A stretch of 64,000 bases of DNA, from contig CM037876.1 in the NCBI GenBank assembly GCA_021292165.1, forward strand, positions 107,160,324 through 107,224,323, given 5' to 3'. Source of the DNA: Shinisaurus crocodilurus. Lineage: Eukaryota; Chordata; Lepidosauria; Squamata; Shinisauridae. The position numbers and the translations under genes were made by a program. Below the pieces are notes generated by a model. The model was not told where the DNA came from, ran no database searches, and was given only the letters and a program-made list of their open reading frames with translations. Positions 44,001 to 56,817 of this stretch are shown here, piece after piece. Every line of letters begins with the position of its first letter. The first letter of the stretch is position 1.

Positions 44001-47000
44001 CAATAAAGAAAGATTTTCAACCATGAGGAATAGAGGCTTGAAAAGTTGAGATTGTTTACATTTTTGCACCAGCAGTTGTCATGTTCTTCAAAATTCAGTG
44101 GATATGGATGTACGGCAAACTACCAGCTCTTCTCCCAGGCAGGTTCCTTCAGTACTTGGGCACTGGTGGCAAAAGCAGCTTTGGAGAAACACGTATCCAC
44201 TGAACTCGAATATCAGGAATTTCCTTTCCAGCATGGCCCTGTCCAAAGCACAGGCACCAACCCTAGCATGTGTGCATGAGATGGAGAGAGGAGTATCTGA
44301 GCACCTCACTCAATAGTGCCCTAGAAGTAGTCTGTATGTGTTTGGGGAAGCAGATGGCTTGGCTGACACTTGCCTGTCAGGCCCCAATTACTGCAGCAAC
44401 TCCTTAACATTTAGTGTTCAGAAGGTACCTCATCGCTATCTCCTTACCTGGACGATTATACCCTGGTGAGTCCTGGGTGGAAATCTGGTACATTGGAGAT
44501 GGCCCAGAGTAGAGATGGGGAGGCTGTGGCTGACCGTAAGAGTTCACTAGCAGATAAAAGGGGAAAAAGAACCATCAGTAGCCCCAGCTACTCTCCCAGA
44601 CCTTTCTATAGTTTTATAGCATCACTTTGGATCTAGATAAACAGGGATGGTTTCTTTTAAGTTAAAGTATTCTGGCCAGTTGCTTCTTCCCCAGATATAC
44701 ATATGAAAATCCAGTTATTAGCAACTTTCTTAATCAAAAGAAAAATAAAACCTCATAATATATATATACAGCTTTCATCTTCTGCAAAAATACAACAACC
44801 CCACAAAACTGTTTTTCACTACAAATTGTTTCCTCTCCATAGGTGAACTCACCCATTTCCCTACCAATCACTATATGTCTGAGTACTATGGCTACAAATT
44901 GACATAAATTTGCTGTATCAACTCTTAACACTCCCTCTTCTTGTCTTATCAGTCTTTCAAAAATGTACTAATCCAGCCTTGCCAGTAAGTACACAAACAT
45001 TACTAACCCACATTTTTCTTTACTAGTCTGCCTGTCCCCACAGAGCAATGTAAAGTTATTTTTTGCCACATCAACTGCCTGAAAGAAAACAACAACAATG
45101 TATCAACTCTCTTCCAACATACAATACAATTCTTCAGCTGGTTGCCTGGAGGAATTTCTTACTTGCCATAGGAGAACAGAGGAGTGGCTAACCTGTGCTA
45201 TCCTAGAGTAAGCAAGGTGGGATGTAATTTGAAGTAGCGAAATATTCAGACTTTTTGGACAGTCTATCATCAGTGCTCTGTCACTGCCATGACTGATATT
45301 ACAGACAACTGTAGACTCTATGGAAATTGGTTAATTATGGAATAATTCATACCATGCAATCTCATTCTGGAAATGAGAGGGCTAGAACACCCTCAAAATA
45401 CTCTGATAATCTTAGCTAATGACTCTGAATACCCTCTATGAATTCTTCTTCATATCTCTGGGAGTATTGTGGGTGAATTATGAATAGGCTATGTTCAGAA
45501 TAGTTCCTTTTGACTTGTTTTAAGGTGGCCATCAGTTTCCTGATTAATTTTCCCCGAGTCCTTCACTCTAGAAATAATAATAGGTAGAGAAAGGCTGAGC
45601 CTGGGTGACAAACTGCTTCAGGTCTTGGCCTTTGGAAAGAGAAACATACATGCACACAACCTGGAGATATTTTTTAATCTCTCTATAAAAACAGTGTTCG
45701 TGACCGTGCACAGACATGCACCTTCTACAGGCTCTGTAGCTGGTAAACTACTCCATGTGCTTAGCATCCCATCATGCATAAAGCTAAGCATATCTTAGAT
45801 GGGAAAAGCTCTTTCATGGTAGTGGCACTTGGTACTATATTTGGTATGTTCAGGCCAAATATACCATCTGGTTCCCAAGTATGTCCAGAAACGCTGAAGG
45901 TTGCAGTGCCCCTGGAATATCTGACTATGCTACTCAGTCCCTGCCCTCTGCATACTAATGGACAAGGCAAGGGACCAGGTGAAATCTCAGGGACGGAGAC
46001 TAAATGTGACAAAACTACAGTATTTGCCCAAAGGTCGAGGGTTTAGTCCAGTGTTCTCCAACCTTGGGTCCCCAGATGTTTTTGGCCTACAATTCCCAGC
46101 ATGCCCCAGCCAGCATAGCTGGCTGGGGCATGCTGGGAGTTGTAGGCCAAAAACATCTGGGGATCCAAGGTTGGAGAACACTGGTTTAGCCCCATCCTTA
46201 GCAAGGATGCCACAGAACAGGGTGAGGCTGTGCTTCTTTGGTTCTGTCTCACCCACTATCCTGGCATGGCAGGTCCCCTTCCAGATTGCCCTGCTGAGTA
46301 CCTTGGTTCATGGGCTGCTCTTGTTTGCCACTATTCATGGCACAGGACTCGGAGATTCGGGGAGGCTGCTGTGGGCCTCCCAGGTGAGGGAGCTGACCGG
46401 TCTGGGTGAGAAAGTGATTGAGGGAGTCACAGAGGTTGGCAATGTGATGCTGATCTAGGGTCCAGTTCTTACGCTCAGCCTGGCGCAGGCTCTCCATCAA
46501 CTCTGCAGGGGTCCAGAGAAAGAGAGAGGTAAGAAACTAGGTATCACTGCTCTCTACTCTTGCTCAAGAACTCCTTCTCTAGATCTGTTTCCCCCCCTAA
46601 GCATATGGAGGGGCCCTCCCCTCCCCACCCCAGGGTGCCGTCTAAGAGACAGAGAGTGACGAGTTTAAGGAAGGAATATAACATAACCCACCTGAGAACT
46701 GGGAGTGTTCAATGCTAGACCAGTTGAGTCGATTCACCATCTTGAAACTTTCTTTTAGGGAATCAATGTTGGAGCACCAATCAGGGGGAAATGCTGGGAA
46801 ATGGTGGACACAAAACAGTCAAAAGGGTACACTACCCTTTTTTCCCCATATCTTATATCTGAAGGTGAATATGTCCCTCACATTTCTCACCAAAATCCTG
46901 AATTGAAGAACAGCCCCTCTCTTCAAGACACTGTTGGTTCACTGTACCCAGCCACTCCTCTCCCTATTTAAAATATGTATACTCCACCTTTTATCAATGA

Positions 47001-47625
47001 TGGTTTAAAAAAAATTAAAACAAATAACACACACACACACACACACAGATACAATGAGCAGATGAAAGCATAATTAGAAGTCAGAGAGCTTAAAATACTT
47101 AAAATGCCTGAGCAAATAAAAACGTTTTTTCCTGGGGTCTAGAAAACAATGTTGGGGCCAGACATACCTGGGCCAGCACTGTCCAAACATCCCTCTCCCT
47201 CACTGTAACAAACCTCACCTCTGATAGAGGTGGCATTCAGAGAAGGACAGCAGCATGACCTTAGAGCGCAGGCAGGAGGTGCTCATTCGAGTGCTTAGAT
47301 CCCAAGTTTTTTTTAAGACTGCTGAGATATGATCCATACGAGCAGTGCTGATCAAAACTGTGACTGCAGCATTCTGCGCTAACTGAAGCTTCCGAACTGT
47401 TTCGGAGGCAGCCCTACCTATAATGCATCCCAATAATCTAGATGGGATTACATCTACATGGGATCCTCAAATGTGACTGGGACTGGGGTGTGGGGCAAGA
47501 GCAGAAACCATAACACTCTCCTGATTTAGTGGATGGGCAGTACTGTGAGTAGCCCGTCCTGGCAGAATTTTTGCCTTGGCTTTCTTAAACAGCCTGGTTT
47601 AGTCCAACTTGGAAACTTCTAAGGG

Positions 47626-47670
<45 letters not shown>

Positions 47671-50600
47671 GTACTTCATCACCTCATATATTAATGTATT
47701 TTTATTCCACCCCGGGGAAGCACGGAGAGCATTCATGATGCAGAGGGCCTTTTCAAACAATAAACAGAGGAAACCCAGGTTTGCCATCAACTGTACACCA
47801 AGAGAGAGCTGGAACCAATTCTGGCTTCTTGAATGATACACGTTAGCAAATGTGTATTTTTCACATTTACACATTAACATTTCCAGAGGGGTGTTAGTCT
47901 GTGTTTGTCTGTTGCAGCCACCCTGCAAACAACCAACAGTGGGTAGATTGTTCGCAGAACAACCCACACTGCACCTGACAGACGATTGGCCTCACCATGG
48001 GTTGTCCCCCCCGCCTTCCCTCCCGGTCCTCCAGTCAGTATCCCAGGGGACTTAGCAGCTAAAGCTGCCTTGTCTCCTCTCCCTGCTGTGACCGTGAGCC
48101 CTTTTTCGCTTGCCACAGCTTCCCCCCCACCCCACTTTTTTGGGGAGATCGCTTTTTGCGATCTCTGAGTTGACAGCCAGTGACAGCCCCTCCAAAGTGC
48201 CCAAGTGGCACACTGGAGGGGCTGTCACTGGTTTGCCACCCTTCTTTTTTAAAAAATGTTTTTTTAAAAAAATTAAGTGCAAGAAATTTGCACAAATATT
48301 TTCTTTATTTTTTTTAATTTTTAGTCGGTCTTGTGCAAGTGCAGAGGCGCACACTTGTGGGGTCCCAAAATGGGAAGCCTCGCCTGGGCAATGTCCTGGG
48401 AGGTGTCTGCTGTCACCGGAGAGGCTGAAAATAGATTTTTTAGTTTACGCTCTCTCGACAGCTGTCAAAGGTGAGCTGTCAAGGGAAAGCAAAGCTGCAA
48501 ATGGGGTGGCGAGTAGATCACCCCCTTCAGGATGTGATCCTCTATTTATCTGGTTGGAACTGACTCTTCTAAATGTCCTACACCTTTCCCACCCTTTCCC
48601 AAGACTCTAGGTGCTCGGGAAAGTGGAAAAGTATGAGCCACCCCATTTATGGGAGCTGTCAGTTTTGACAGGAACTGTAAAAACTCAGGCTTCCTTTTAG
48701 AACAGAGTTTTTGACAGGCCTAATCAGGCTTTTTTGACAGGGACATATGCATATACAAGCTGTCAACTCTGTGCTCCCATAAATGGCATCAGTGGGGCAG
48801 CTGTCACTGGGAGTTTTTGCCACTCTTGCTGAGCTGCTCACTCACCACTTCCCTGGACCCACAATGGGGTCACTCGCCCGGGTTCGTACAACATGACAAC
48901 CCACTGTGGGTCCAACAACCCCTAGAACAAACTATGAGTTGTCAGGGTGGCATGTTGCCCACAAACAAGCCAGCTTGTGGGAAGCAGGTTGGGTCGGCAC
49001 AACATGACAACCCACCGTAAGCTAGTTATCCACGATTGGTTGTTATGTCATACAAACCAGGTCAATGAGTTTTACAGCACCTTAAGGACTAACACATTCA
49101 TTATGGCATAAGCTTTTGTGGACTACAGCCCACTTCAATGCCTGAAAGAATGGGGCACCTGGGATTGCCAGGTTTGTGTATTCTGGTGGCAGACGAAAGA
49201 TGGCTGGTCAAGGCTCCTGAGGTGTGCCCATGTGGGCTGTAGCCCATGAAAGCGAATGCCAGAATAAATGTGTTCGTCTCTAAGGTGCCACAAGACTTTT
49301 TGTTGTTTGCACTTTAAAATGGAACATGAAGTGGTCCTTCATGATTTGCTCAAGTCACACGGGAACACATGAAAAGGAGGAACAGAGTTAGAAGGAACAC
49401 ATGAAAAGCTCCTGAACCCCAGACTATCAGCATAATATCTGACCCCGTCCATCCATCCTTAATTTAATTTATTCCTGCCGCTGCTTCTCCACTCTGTAAC
49501 TCACCAAAGCTAGCATTATTGATGGAAGCCTGTGACTGTTGCTGCTGCTGCTGCTGCTGCTGTGAATGAGAGTGCGGATGGTGCTGTTGGTGTTGGTGAT
49601 ATCCTGCATGCTGCATTGGGGAAGGGTGAAGGGACATCACAGGCGGGGGACCATAGCTGTCACCTCCTTGTTGTTTGCTACCCTGAGACGGACAGCCTTC
49701 TGAGGTCGGAGTGTGGAGTGGGGGTGCTGCTCCCACTGAGGAGGGCACCTGCTGTTGCTGGTACATATAGTAATTGTGGTTGGAGGGCTGCATGTCACCC
49801 AGGAGGGAAGAGAAATCTGGAGGGAGGATTAAGGGGAAAACATGACAATAGGAAAATAACTACCGTAGTCCCATATCTGCTCCTCCTTAGTGAGGCTACT
49901 ATCCTCTGCGGTCCCAAATATGATAAAGCAAGATTATCAGACCTTCAGTTATCACAGCAATGACCACGTTTCCAGTAATACTTTCATTAATTTGCCCCTC
50001 TGACTCTCAACAGCAGCTTAGGCCCACAGGTTCTCAGCCTTTTTCTGCATGAAAGTCAGGTGGAAGAAAAGGCACTTTTCATGAGATGGTGCCCTCCAGT
50101 GGTTGTAATTGAATCATAGAATCCAAAGTACCCTAGAACTGGTAAACAAATAATATTATTTGTCTGCAACCTATTTCTACCACTTTGTCTAATCTAGTCA
50201 TGGGTCTATCATTTTTTTCCTTTTGCATAAGCATGTCCCTCCTCCAAAAGTCCAGCTAAAATCTCCCCTTTTAAGCACACAACCTGGAAAATGGTAGCAC
50301 CCCAAGTCATGTAGAAATTTTTAATTCATGATTCAATCTACAAAACAAGTGGTTCAGTTGAGAAGAGCAAGCCAACTTCTTCAGTCAACCAGGGTGGGTG
50401 AGGGATAACTGTTTACCGCTCGGAGACTCATTCTAGCCATGAAGCTCAGTCAGGGAGAGTCCAGCACCCTAGGCTGAAGAAGCTGAGGCAAGTTCTCATC
50501 TCCCAATGGAGGGGTGCCTGCCAAGTAAGAAGCTGGTACAGCTTTCTCCCACGCAGTGTTTGGCCTGGCCAATCTCAAAGCAGCACCGCCCAGGCCAAAA

Positions 50601-53600
50601 GAACATGCAAAATACCCCTTCACAGCACCTCACACTCCCAACGTGGTACGGGAAGGGGCTGAAAAACCCAAGGAGTGGCCTAATGCTGCCTATAGGCCAC
50701 AAGCTAGCCATCAGGGTCATGGCAATATACACTGGGACCCTTCTTAGCAAGCAAAAGAAGCTGATGGCTACGATAGTTATCTAGGGTGCAAATACCCTCT
50801 ACCCCCTCCATCCTTTCAGATCATGTCTGGCGCTATTACTCACCATGCTGGGAGGAGGAGGATTTCTCAAGCATGGATCTATAGAGAGTTCGGAAGGACC
50901 AGCTCAGGTCCTGGAAGTTGATCTCAGAATAAGAGAATTTCAAGTCATTGCTGGTACTGTAGTGTGGAGGTGGCACATCTGTCCCTTCACGGCCCTGCCC
51001 ACCTGCCACTGTTGCAGCCACATCCACAGGCTCTGCGCTCTGCTGACAAACAGGAGAATTAAATAAACTTTGGAACACTTCACCTTTCGACACCAGGGAA
51101 TTTTCTTAATGCAATCTCCCCCTTTCACAGCTTTGGCCCACATTCAAGGCACTTCATTCTTCCAAAGTTTACTTACCCACCCTTCACTCTCAGTGGGGTT
51201 TTTTTGCTCTATAATATCCTGTACCTCTTGTCTTCCTCCCTCCTTCGAACTACCCCTCACTGATCTTCCCCTTCTGTTTCTTCCCATTCCCAGTTCATCG
51301 GCACTTCCTCTTACCCAGCCCGTCTCCACGCACCTGACTGTAATTGCCAATAGGCGGTGTGCTTTGCAAAGACATCTGTTGGGTGGATTCGGGGGACAGT
51401 GATGCTTCTGCACCAACAGGGACAGGCCCCCGTGGGCTTTTGCTCGCCTCTTGGTCTGGAGAATCTTGTGATAACTGAACAGATAGAAAAGCAAGGCATG
51501 TGCATAAGAAATGGATGGATGGCGAAATAAAGCTGGCAGAGAAAAAGCCAGCTGCACATTCAACAGAAAACTAGGGTTCAGTGTGGCAAGGGGCATGTCT
51601 AGTATTCAAAGGGCCAATCACCTGCCCCACATCATGCTAGAGGGTCATTCCATGTCAAATCAACCAATAAAAAAATGAAAAATTTACCTCACCATCTGCG
51701 ATTTTTTTAACAAACTGGCATACTGGTAGACCAGCATGAGAAATGAACATACACCAAATTATAGGTCATTATACCTCACGGTTCAAAAGTACAGTGTGCT
51801 CAAAAAATGCCCAAAACACGATTTTTCAGCATTTGTGACTACACAAAAAGTATCATAACTTCCTTCGAAATTGACCTAGAAAGTAAATCATGGTGTCATA
51901 TGAAAGCTCTCGAACTACCCTTTTATTTGATATGTAACATGAAGCATGCATGTGAAAGAAAATATTCAAGGTCATAGTTTCTTTAATTTGACCTTGAATT
52001 CCAAAAAAACCAAATGGTTTTTTTTTTTGCTGATCTTTTTCCTCAGATAACCCATATTTACCTTGGATATATGTACCAATTTCCAGAACGGGGTTCCGAA
52101 CAGTTCAGAAGATGTGAATGTTCTTATACATGCACAGTACCTCCCTACAATAACTCCACCCCCTTATACACACTTAAAACAGAAATTTTTGGAGGGAAAT
52201 TAAACTTAAGCCCACCCCCTCCCTTCCGGAGTTTCCGGGGCCTTCAGGCTGAAACCAAACCAGGCTTGGGTAGGCCTCAAACCTTCACAGAGATATATCT
52301 CTTTGGATGTCTACATTAAATCAAGCTTTATTCACAGATTCTGATAAGAAAGAAAAAGGCAGGCCTGAAGCTGTGACAAGTGCCTGACCCCACTTCTGCT
52401 GCAATGTGTTCATGACTTTTCAAATTGTTCAATTCCTGCACACTATTTCTACAGGTAGCATAACTAAGATCTATTATTTCCCTGATGGTGCAGCAGCACA
52501 GTATAAAAAGGGTAAAAACTTCAACAACTTAAGTAAGCATAAGTCAGATTTCGGTATCAATGCAGAATGGCACTTCTTTGCCACATCGCATGGAAAAGGG
52601 CCTTGGTGTGGGTGGCACTGTGAAAAGGTTAGCTGCTTGAGCAAGTTTGCAGCATCTGCATGAAAAACAAATCATGACCCCTCGTCAGCTCTTTGATTGG
52701 GCAAAGGAGAACATCACACAGGTTGCATTTCAATACACCACAAGTAAAGATTATGAACTGGAAGAAAAGCTTCTGAAATATCGCTTCGAGAATTCAAGAC
52801 GATTCCTGGGACACAGAAAATTCATGCTGTAATTCCATTAACAAAACACACTGTTGCTACTAAAAGATATTCATTTCAATGCGAATCCAGAAAAGAGACA
52901 GTGACTATTAAAGAAGGAGAACTGGAATTGCAAGAAATACGAGGATTTGTTACATGTGTTTACATCTCACAATGGTGGTTAGGTTGTGTTTTACAAACAG
53001 ATGATCAGAGAGCAGATGTGTTAGTGAGCTTTCTTCATCCAGCTGGACCAGCAAAATCATTTATGTATCTAGATATTTATTTTATTATATTTATACCCCG
53101 CCTTTTTTCCTGCAAGGAACCCAAGGCGGCTTACATAATCCTCCAAAAGCTGATCCTTGTTGCCCAACAGGGCGCTTCTATACACTAACAGACAAAGAGT
53201 GTCAAGCAGCAACTTCAAGACTAGAAACTACTGTTATGAAAAGGTCCTTAATTAGGACTTGTTAACAAAATGTTAGCAAGTAATATTTGAACTGCATAAA
53301 ATCTGATCAGCACATATAAAAGTAAAATGGAAAATCTCATCTATGCACAATAATGGTTTTTCAAGCCCACATCTAAGTAAATCAAAATAACTATGCTAGT
53401 AAGAGTCCCATTTTGAAATCGAGTACATGTTTCCAGGGATGTTAAATGTTATTTAAAGCAAAAGGAGGTTTTTTTGTCATTATTCAAGGTCAAACTTCTG
53501 TATATTTATTTGAAAAAAATAAAATGAACATGTTTTCCCCAAGCATACTGGTGAGTACCTTTTTTAAAGTACATATTTTAAACCTCATTCTTCTGAAAAC

Positions 53601-56600
53601 AATAGGCCCTGCAACTTATTTTTTAATAAGCAGAACAAGTTCACCAAATCTTAAGCAATTTGCTTTCAGTTGGAAATATTCTTTGATTGATTTCATACCA
53701 GAATGACCACCTAGAGGAAGTATCATTATTCTACACAAAATATCAGAAGTATGCTATTGCGAAGAAGAATACCTAATTTAGAACTGCACAATTATGACAG
53801 GGTAGCTTGTACTTGTGCACAATGTTTTATTCAAAACCTAAGTGATAATGCATATTTTCTTAAGATACGTACAGTGAGATAGCAATTCATATGAACTATG
53901 ACGCATACACACAGAGTGCCCCAAAAGATGTAACTCGTTTTCTGTTAAGAACCCCATTTTGAAAATTGGTACATGTATTAAGCACTGTCAGATGAAATAC
54001 TAAAACAAAAATCATGGAGAATTTTTTTTTAGTTTTTGCAGAATTCAAGGTCACATTTTGCTATTTATTCCATAAAACCACTTATGTTACATATCAAATG
54101 AAAGAGCATTTCAAAGGCTTTCCAACAACACCATGATTAACTTTCTAGGTTCTGTAGAACTGGAATTACTGTAATTTTAATGTTGTCCGACATACAAAAA
54201 TTAACATTTTTCTTCATATTTTTGATTGCCATATCTCCAAATGTTTTTGTCCCAGAAGTCTAATTTTTGGAGCAGCTTATTTTCTCAGCAGACCCAACAA
54301 GTTCACCAAGTTTTTTCAAAATTGGTGACGGTCAGGTAAATTCATTGGTTGATTTTACACGGAATGCCCTAGAGCAAGAGGGAAATCCAAACTCCATGTC
54401 TGATGGAGTAACACCGGGGTCACTTCTGGTGAGCTTGTTTAAGATCAGCAGCCAAGGCTCAACCACTGAGATAACTTTTGGAGACCTGTTGTGTAATATA
54501 TAATGAGCGAACATTCAATAAGGGGTGCAATCCAATGAAATATTTTTTTAAAAAAAAATCATGTTAAGTTTTCATTGATTCATCAGTTGATCAGTTAAGT
54601 TTCCATATGGGTTAAAAACAATATTTCTGAAGCAAGAAGTACTTTGGTTTTAGATTATGCACATGTGACAGAACTGACATTATCTTAGAAGAGACATCGC
54701 CTCCCATGTGAGAGAAAAGGGGGAAATGTCTCTTTTAAGATAGTGCTTGCCAACTACAGTTTTAATAAGCACTTGTACTATCTATATCTATATATACCGT
54801 AGATATCTATATCTATATCTGCTGCCCATCAGTGCCAACCTTTTTACTGATTAAAAGTTTTTAACTGATTAATCTACTCCAGAGCTAGTCCCACTATGTT
54901 CAATAGGGCTTACTCCAAGGTAAGTGTGTAAAGGGTTCAGCTTAAATGTTGCAGCGCTACTTTCAATAAGCAACAGAACTTTGGCATGGCTGAACAATTC
55001 AATAGGTATTTACTGTTCTTATAATAGTTATTGCTATTATAACTGCAATTAATCCTTCTTTGTCAAGTGTCTGTTTTACTTTATCTTCAAAATGTTGGAT
55101 TAAGTGAAATCATTTAAAAAATAAAATTTAAAATAATATAAATTATGCAAATTTGCTCAATTTATTATATATTTTGCTATTTGCAATAATTAATTCTGAT
55201 TCTGTTAATCACAGAGCAGGGTGAAAGAGAGGGGCTAAAGAGTACAGGGCACTGACGCCTTTCCTTTCCTTGGCTGCTGGAAAACCTATGCAACCCTGCC
55301 CCCTCTGTATTTTCAAGTTTCAGTAGGCATTGCTTGTACACTGTCAAACATTTTTTCGAAGCCATAAAGGCTAGAAACTTTTTCTTAAAAAACAAAAGCA
55401 AAACAGAAACATGAAAGTGGAGATTCTTGGGAGGCTGAATTCTGTTCCCAATGCTACATTTTGTTTCTTCTGTGCCACAAGTTTCTTCTGTAGAAGTGTG
55501 GCACATACAAGCCCTTTCAAAAACACTGGCTCATTTTCCCACCCACAAATGCTTTGGACCTTGGGGGAAGGGTGGGACAATCATACTCACGTCATCATCT
55601 GGTTGATGCCGCCTCTTCCGGGAGATATCAGGACAAGTATCTATTGTCCAATAAGAGCCCTGGAAAGAACAAGATCTACTGGTGACAGGAGTTTAAAATT
55701 AACCCTTCATACCAGGGCTAGCAACAGCAGGAGTGTAATCCGGAATGCCAAAGAGCATGCTGACTGCAGAGCTATCAGTTGCACTTGCTGCACAGGACAT
55801 GCCCCTTCTCTGCATTGCAATCATGCACTCTGGCAACATCGTCCTTGATTTCTTTTTTGTGATGTCATAATCCTAATAATCCTTCAGTCTCCCATAAACT
55901 CGTTCAGGAAGAACAGGTTGGACAAGAATAGCAATTCTGAAGTAAAAACATGAATGACCACTGCAGAATGCAGTAAAATCTCAAGAAACACGACCCATTC
56001 CTCTCCCCCCCCCCCCCACTTGCAGAACACCTCTGGGGTCATTATCATACACATTAAGTCTAAGATACAAAGTCCCACTGTTTTCCCCTAGCTTTTCCAA
56101 ATGTGTACTTACTGAAGAGTGCAAAGCTATTTACCCCACACCAGATTTCATGAGTATTACACTGATAGATACATATGAACGAACCACGGATTATTTCCCC
56201 TTCCTTCAGTTGAGCACTAAATATCAGCGCACTGTTTTTTTTCACAAACCTGTACAGTATTTAAAAAATTTGCTCCAAGCTGGGGCGTGAGGAGCAGAAC
56301 TTCTGGTTTGTCTGAGCATTTTTATTCCAACAGTTTATCTGTTCATTCACTTAATCCCATTTTATTCCAAAAGCAGGACAGAAGGACAATTCAAGATTGA
56401 GAGAAAGCCCACTGAACAGGCTAGCCAAACCTAGCTAAGTACCTCACCTTTCCAGGGTCATCCCGAGGGCGAGGCACTTTTCGAAAGCATTTATTCAGAG
56501 ACAGATTGTGACGAATCGAGTTCTAGGGAGAGACGGGGTGGGGGGGAATTATACATGGTAGACATGAAGGCTGCTTACCCATTCCCATACAACCCCCTCA

Positions 56601-56775
56601 ACTCCGACATTGCTGCTCTTCCCTCAATCAGGTTTCCCAGGTATAGATAAACATTGACATATAGGTACATCCGGTGGGGAAAAGCAAGAGAGGGAGTGCT
56701 GAGGCAAAGGGGCAGGCAAACGGAAACAAAGTTAAACAGCCTCCTCCCACCAGGTCCTACTCCCCTGCAAATCAA

Positions 56776-56817
<42 letters not shown>

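Larger units (their letters stand above)
51642..54369 (+). mobile_element. 2.7-kb DNA transposon with long terminal inverted repeats (FOXJ2 intron 3)
   Basis: Begins GGGTCATTCCATGTCAAATC and ends in the complement of GGGCATTCCGTGTAAAATC, flanked on both sides by TAGA (51638-51641 and 54370-54373), a 4-bp target duplication. Inverted repeats extend inward about 480 bp: CCTAGAAAGTAAATCATGGT, TTTGATATGTAACAT and ATGTACCAATTT all recur in complement on the right, with a lower match inward. The middle has a broken transposase-like reading frame and a later SINE fragment. The superfamily is not settled; a 4-bp duplication with GGG...CCC ends would fit a Sola-like element, but that is a guess. Confidence 0.82.

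Noticed and set aside
46249..46301. FOXJ2 exon 8 reading on past 46302
   Set aside because: The frame continues about 17 codons, but human ends this exon at the same place and phase with exon 9 requires the donor at 46302.
47599..47967. Frames with poly-Asp or poly-Ser runs
   Set aside because: Translation of the (ATC)n microsatellite in a FOXJ2 intron.
55998..56018. CRISPR arrays, operons, prophage or plasmid features anywhere in the window
   Set aside because: No spaced short repeats, no bacterial gene structure; all repeats are eukaryotic interspersed or simple repeats (such as the poly-C run here).
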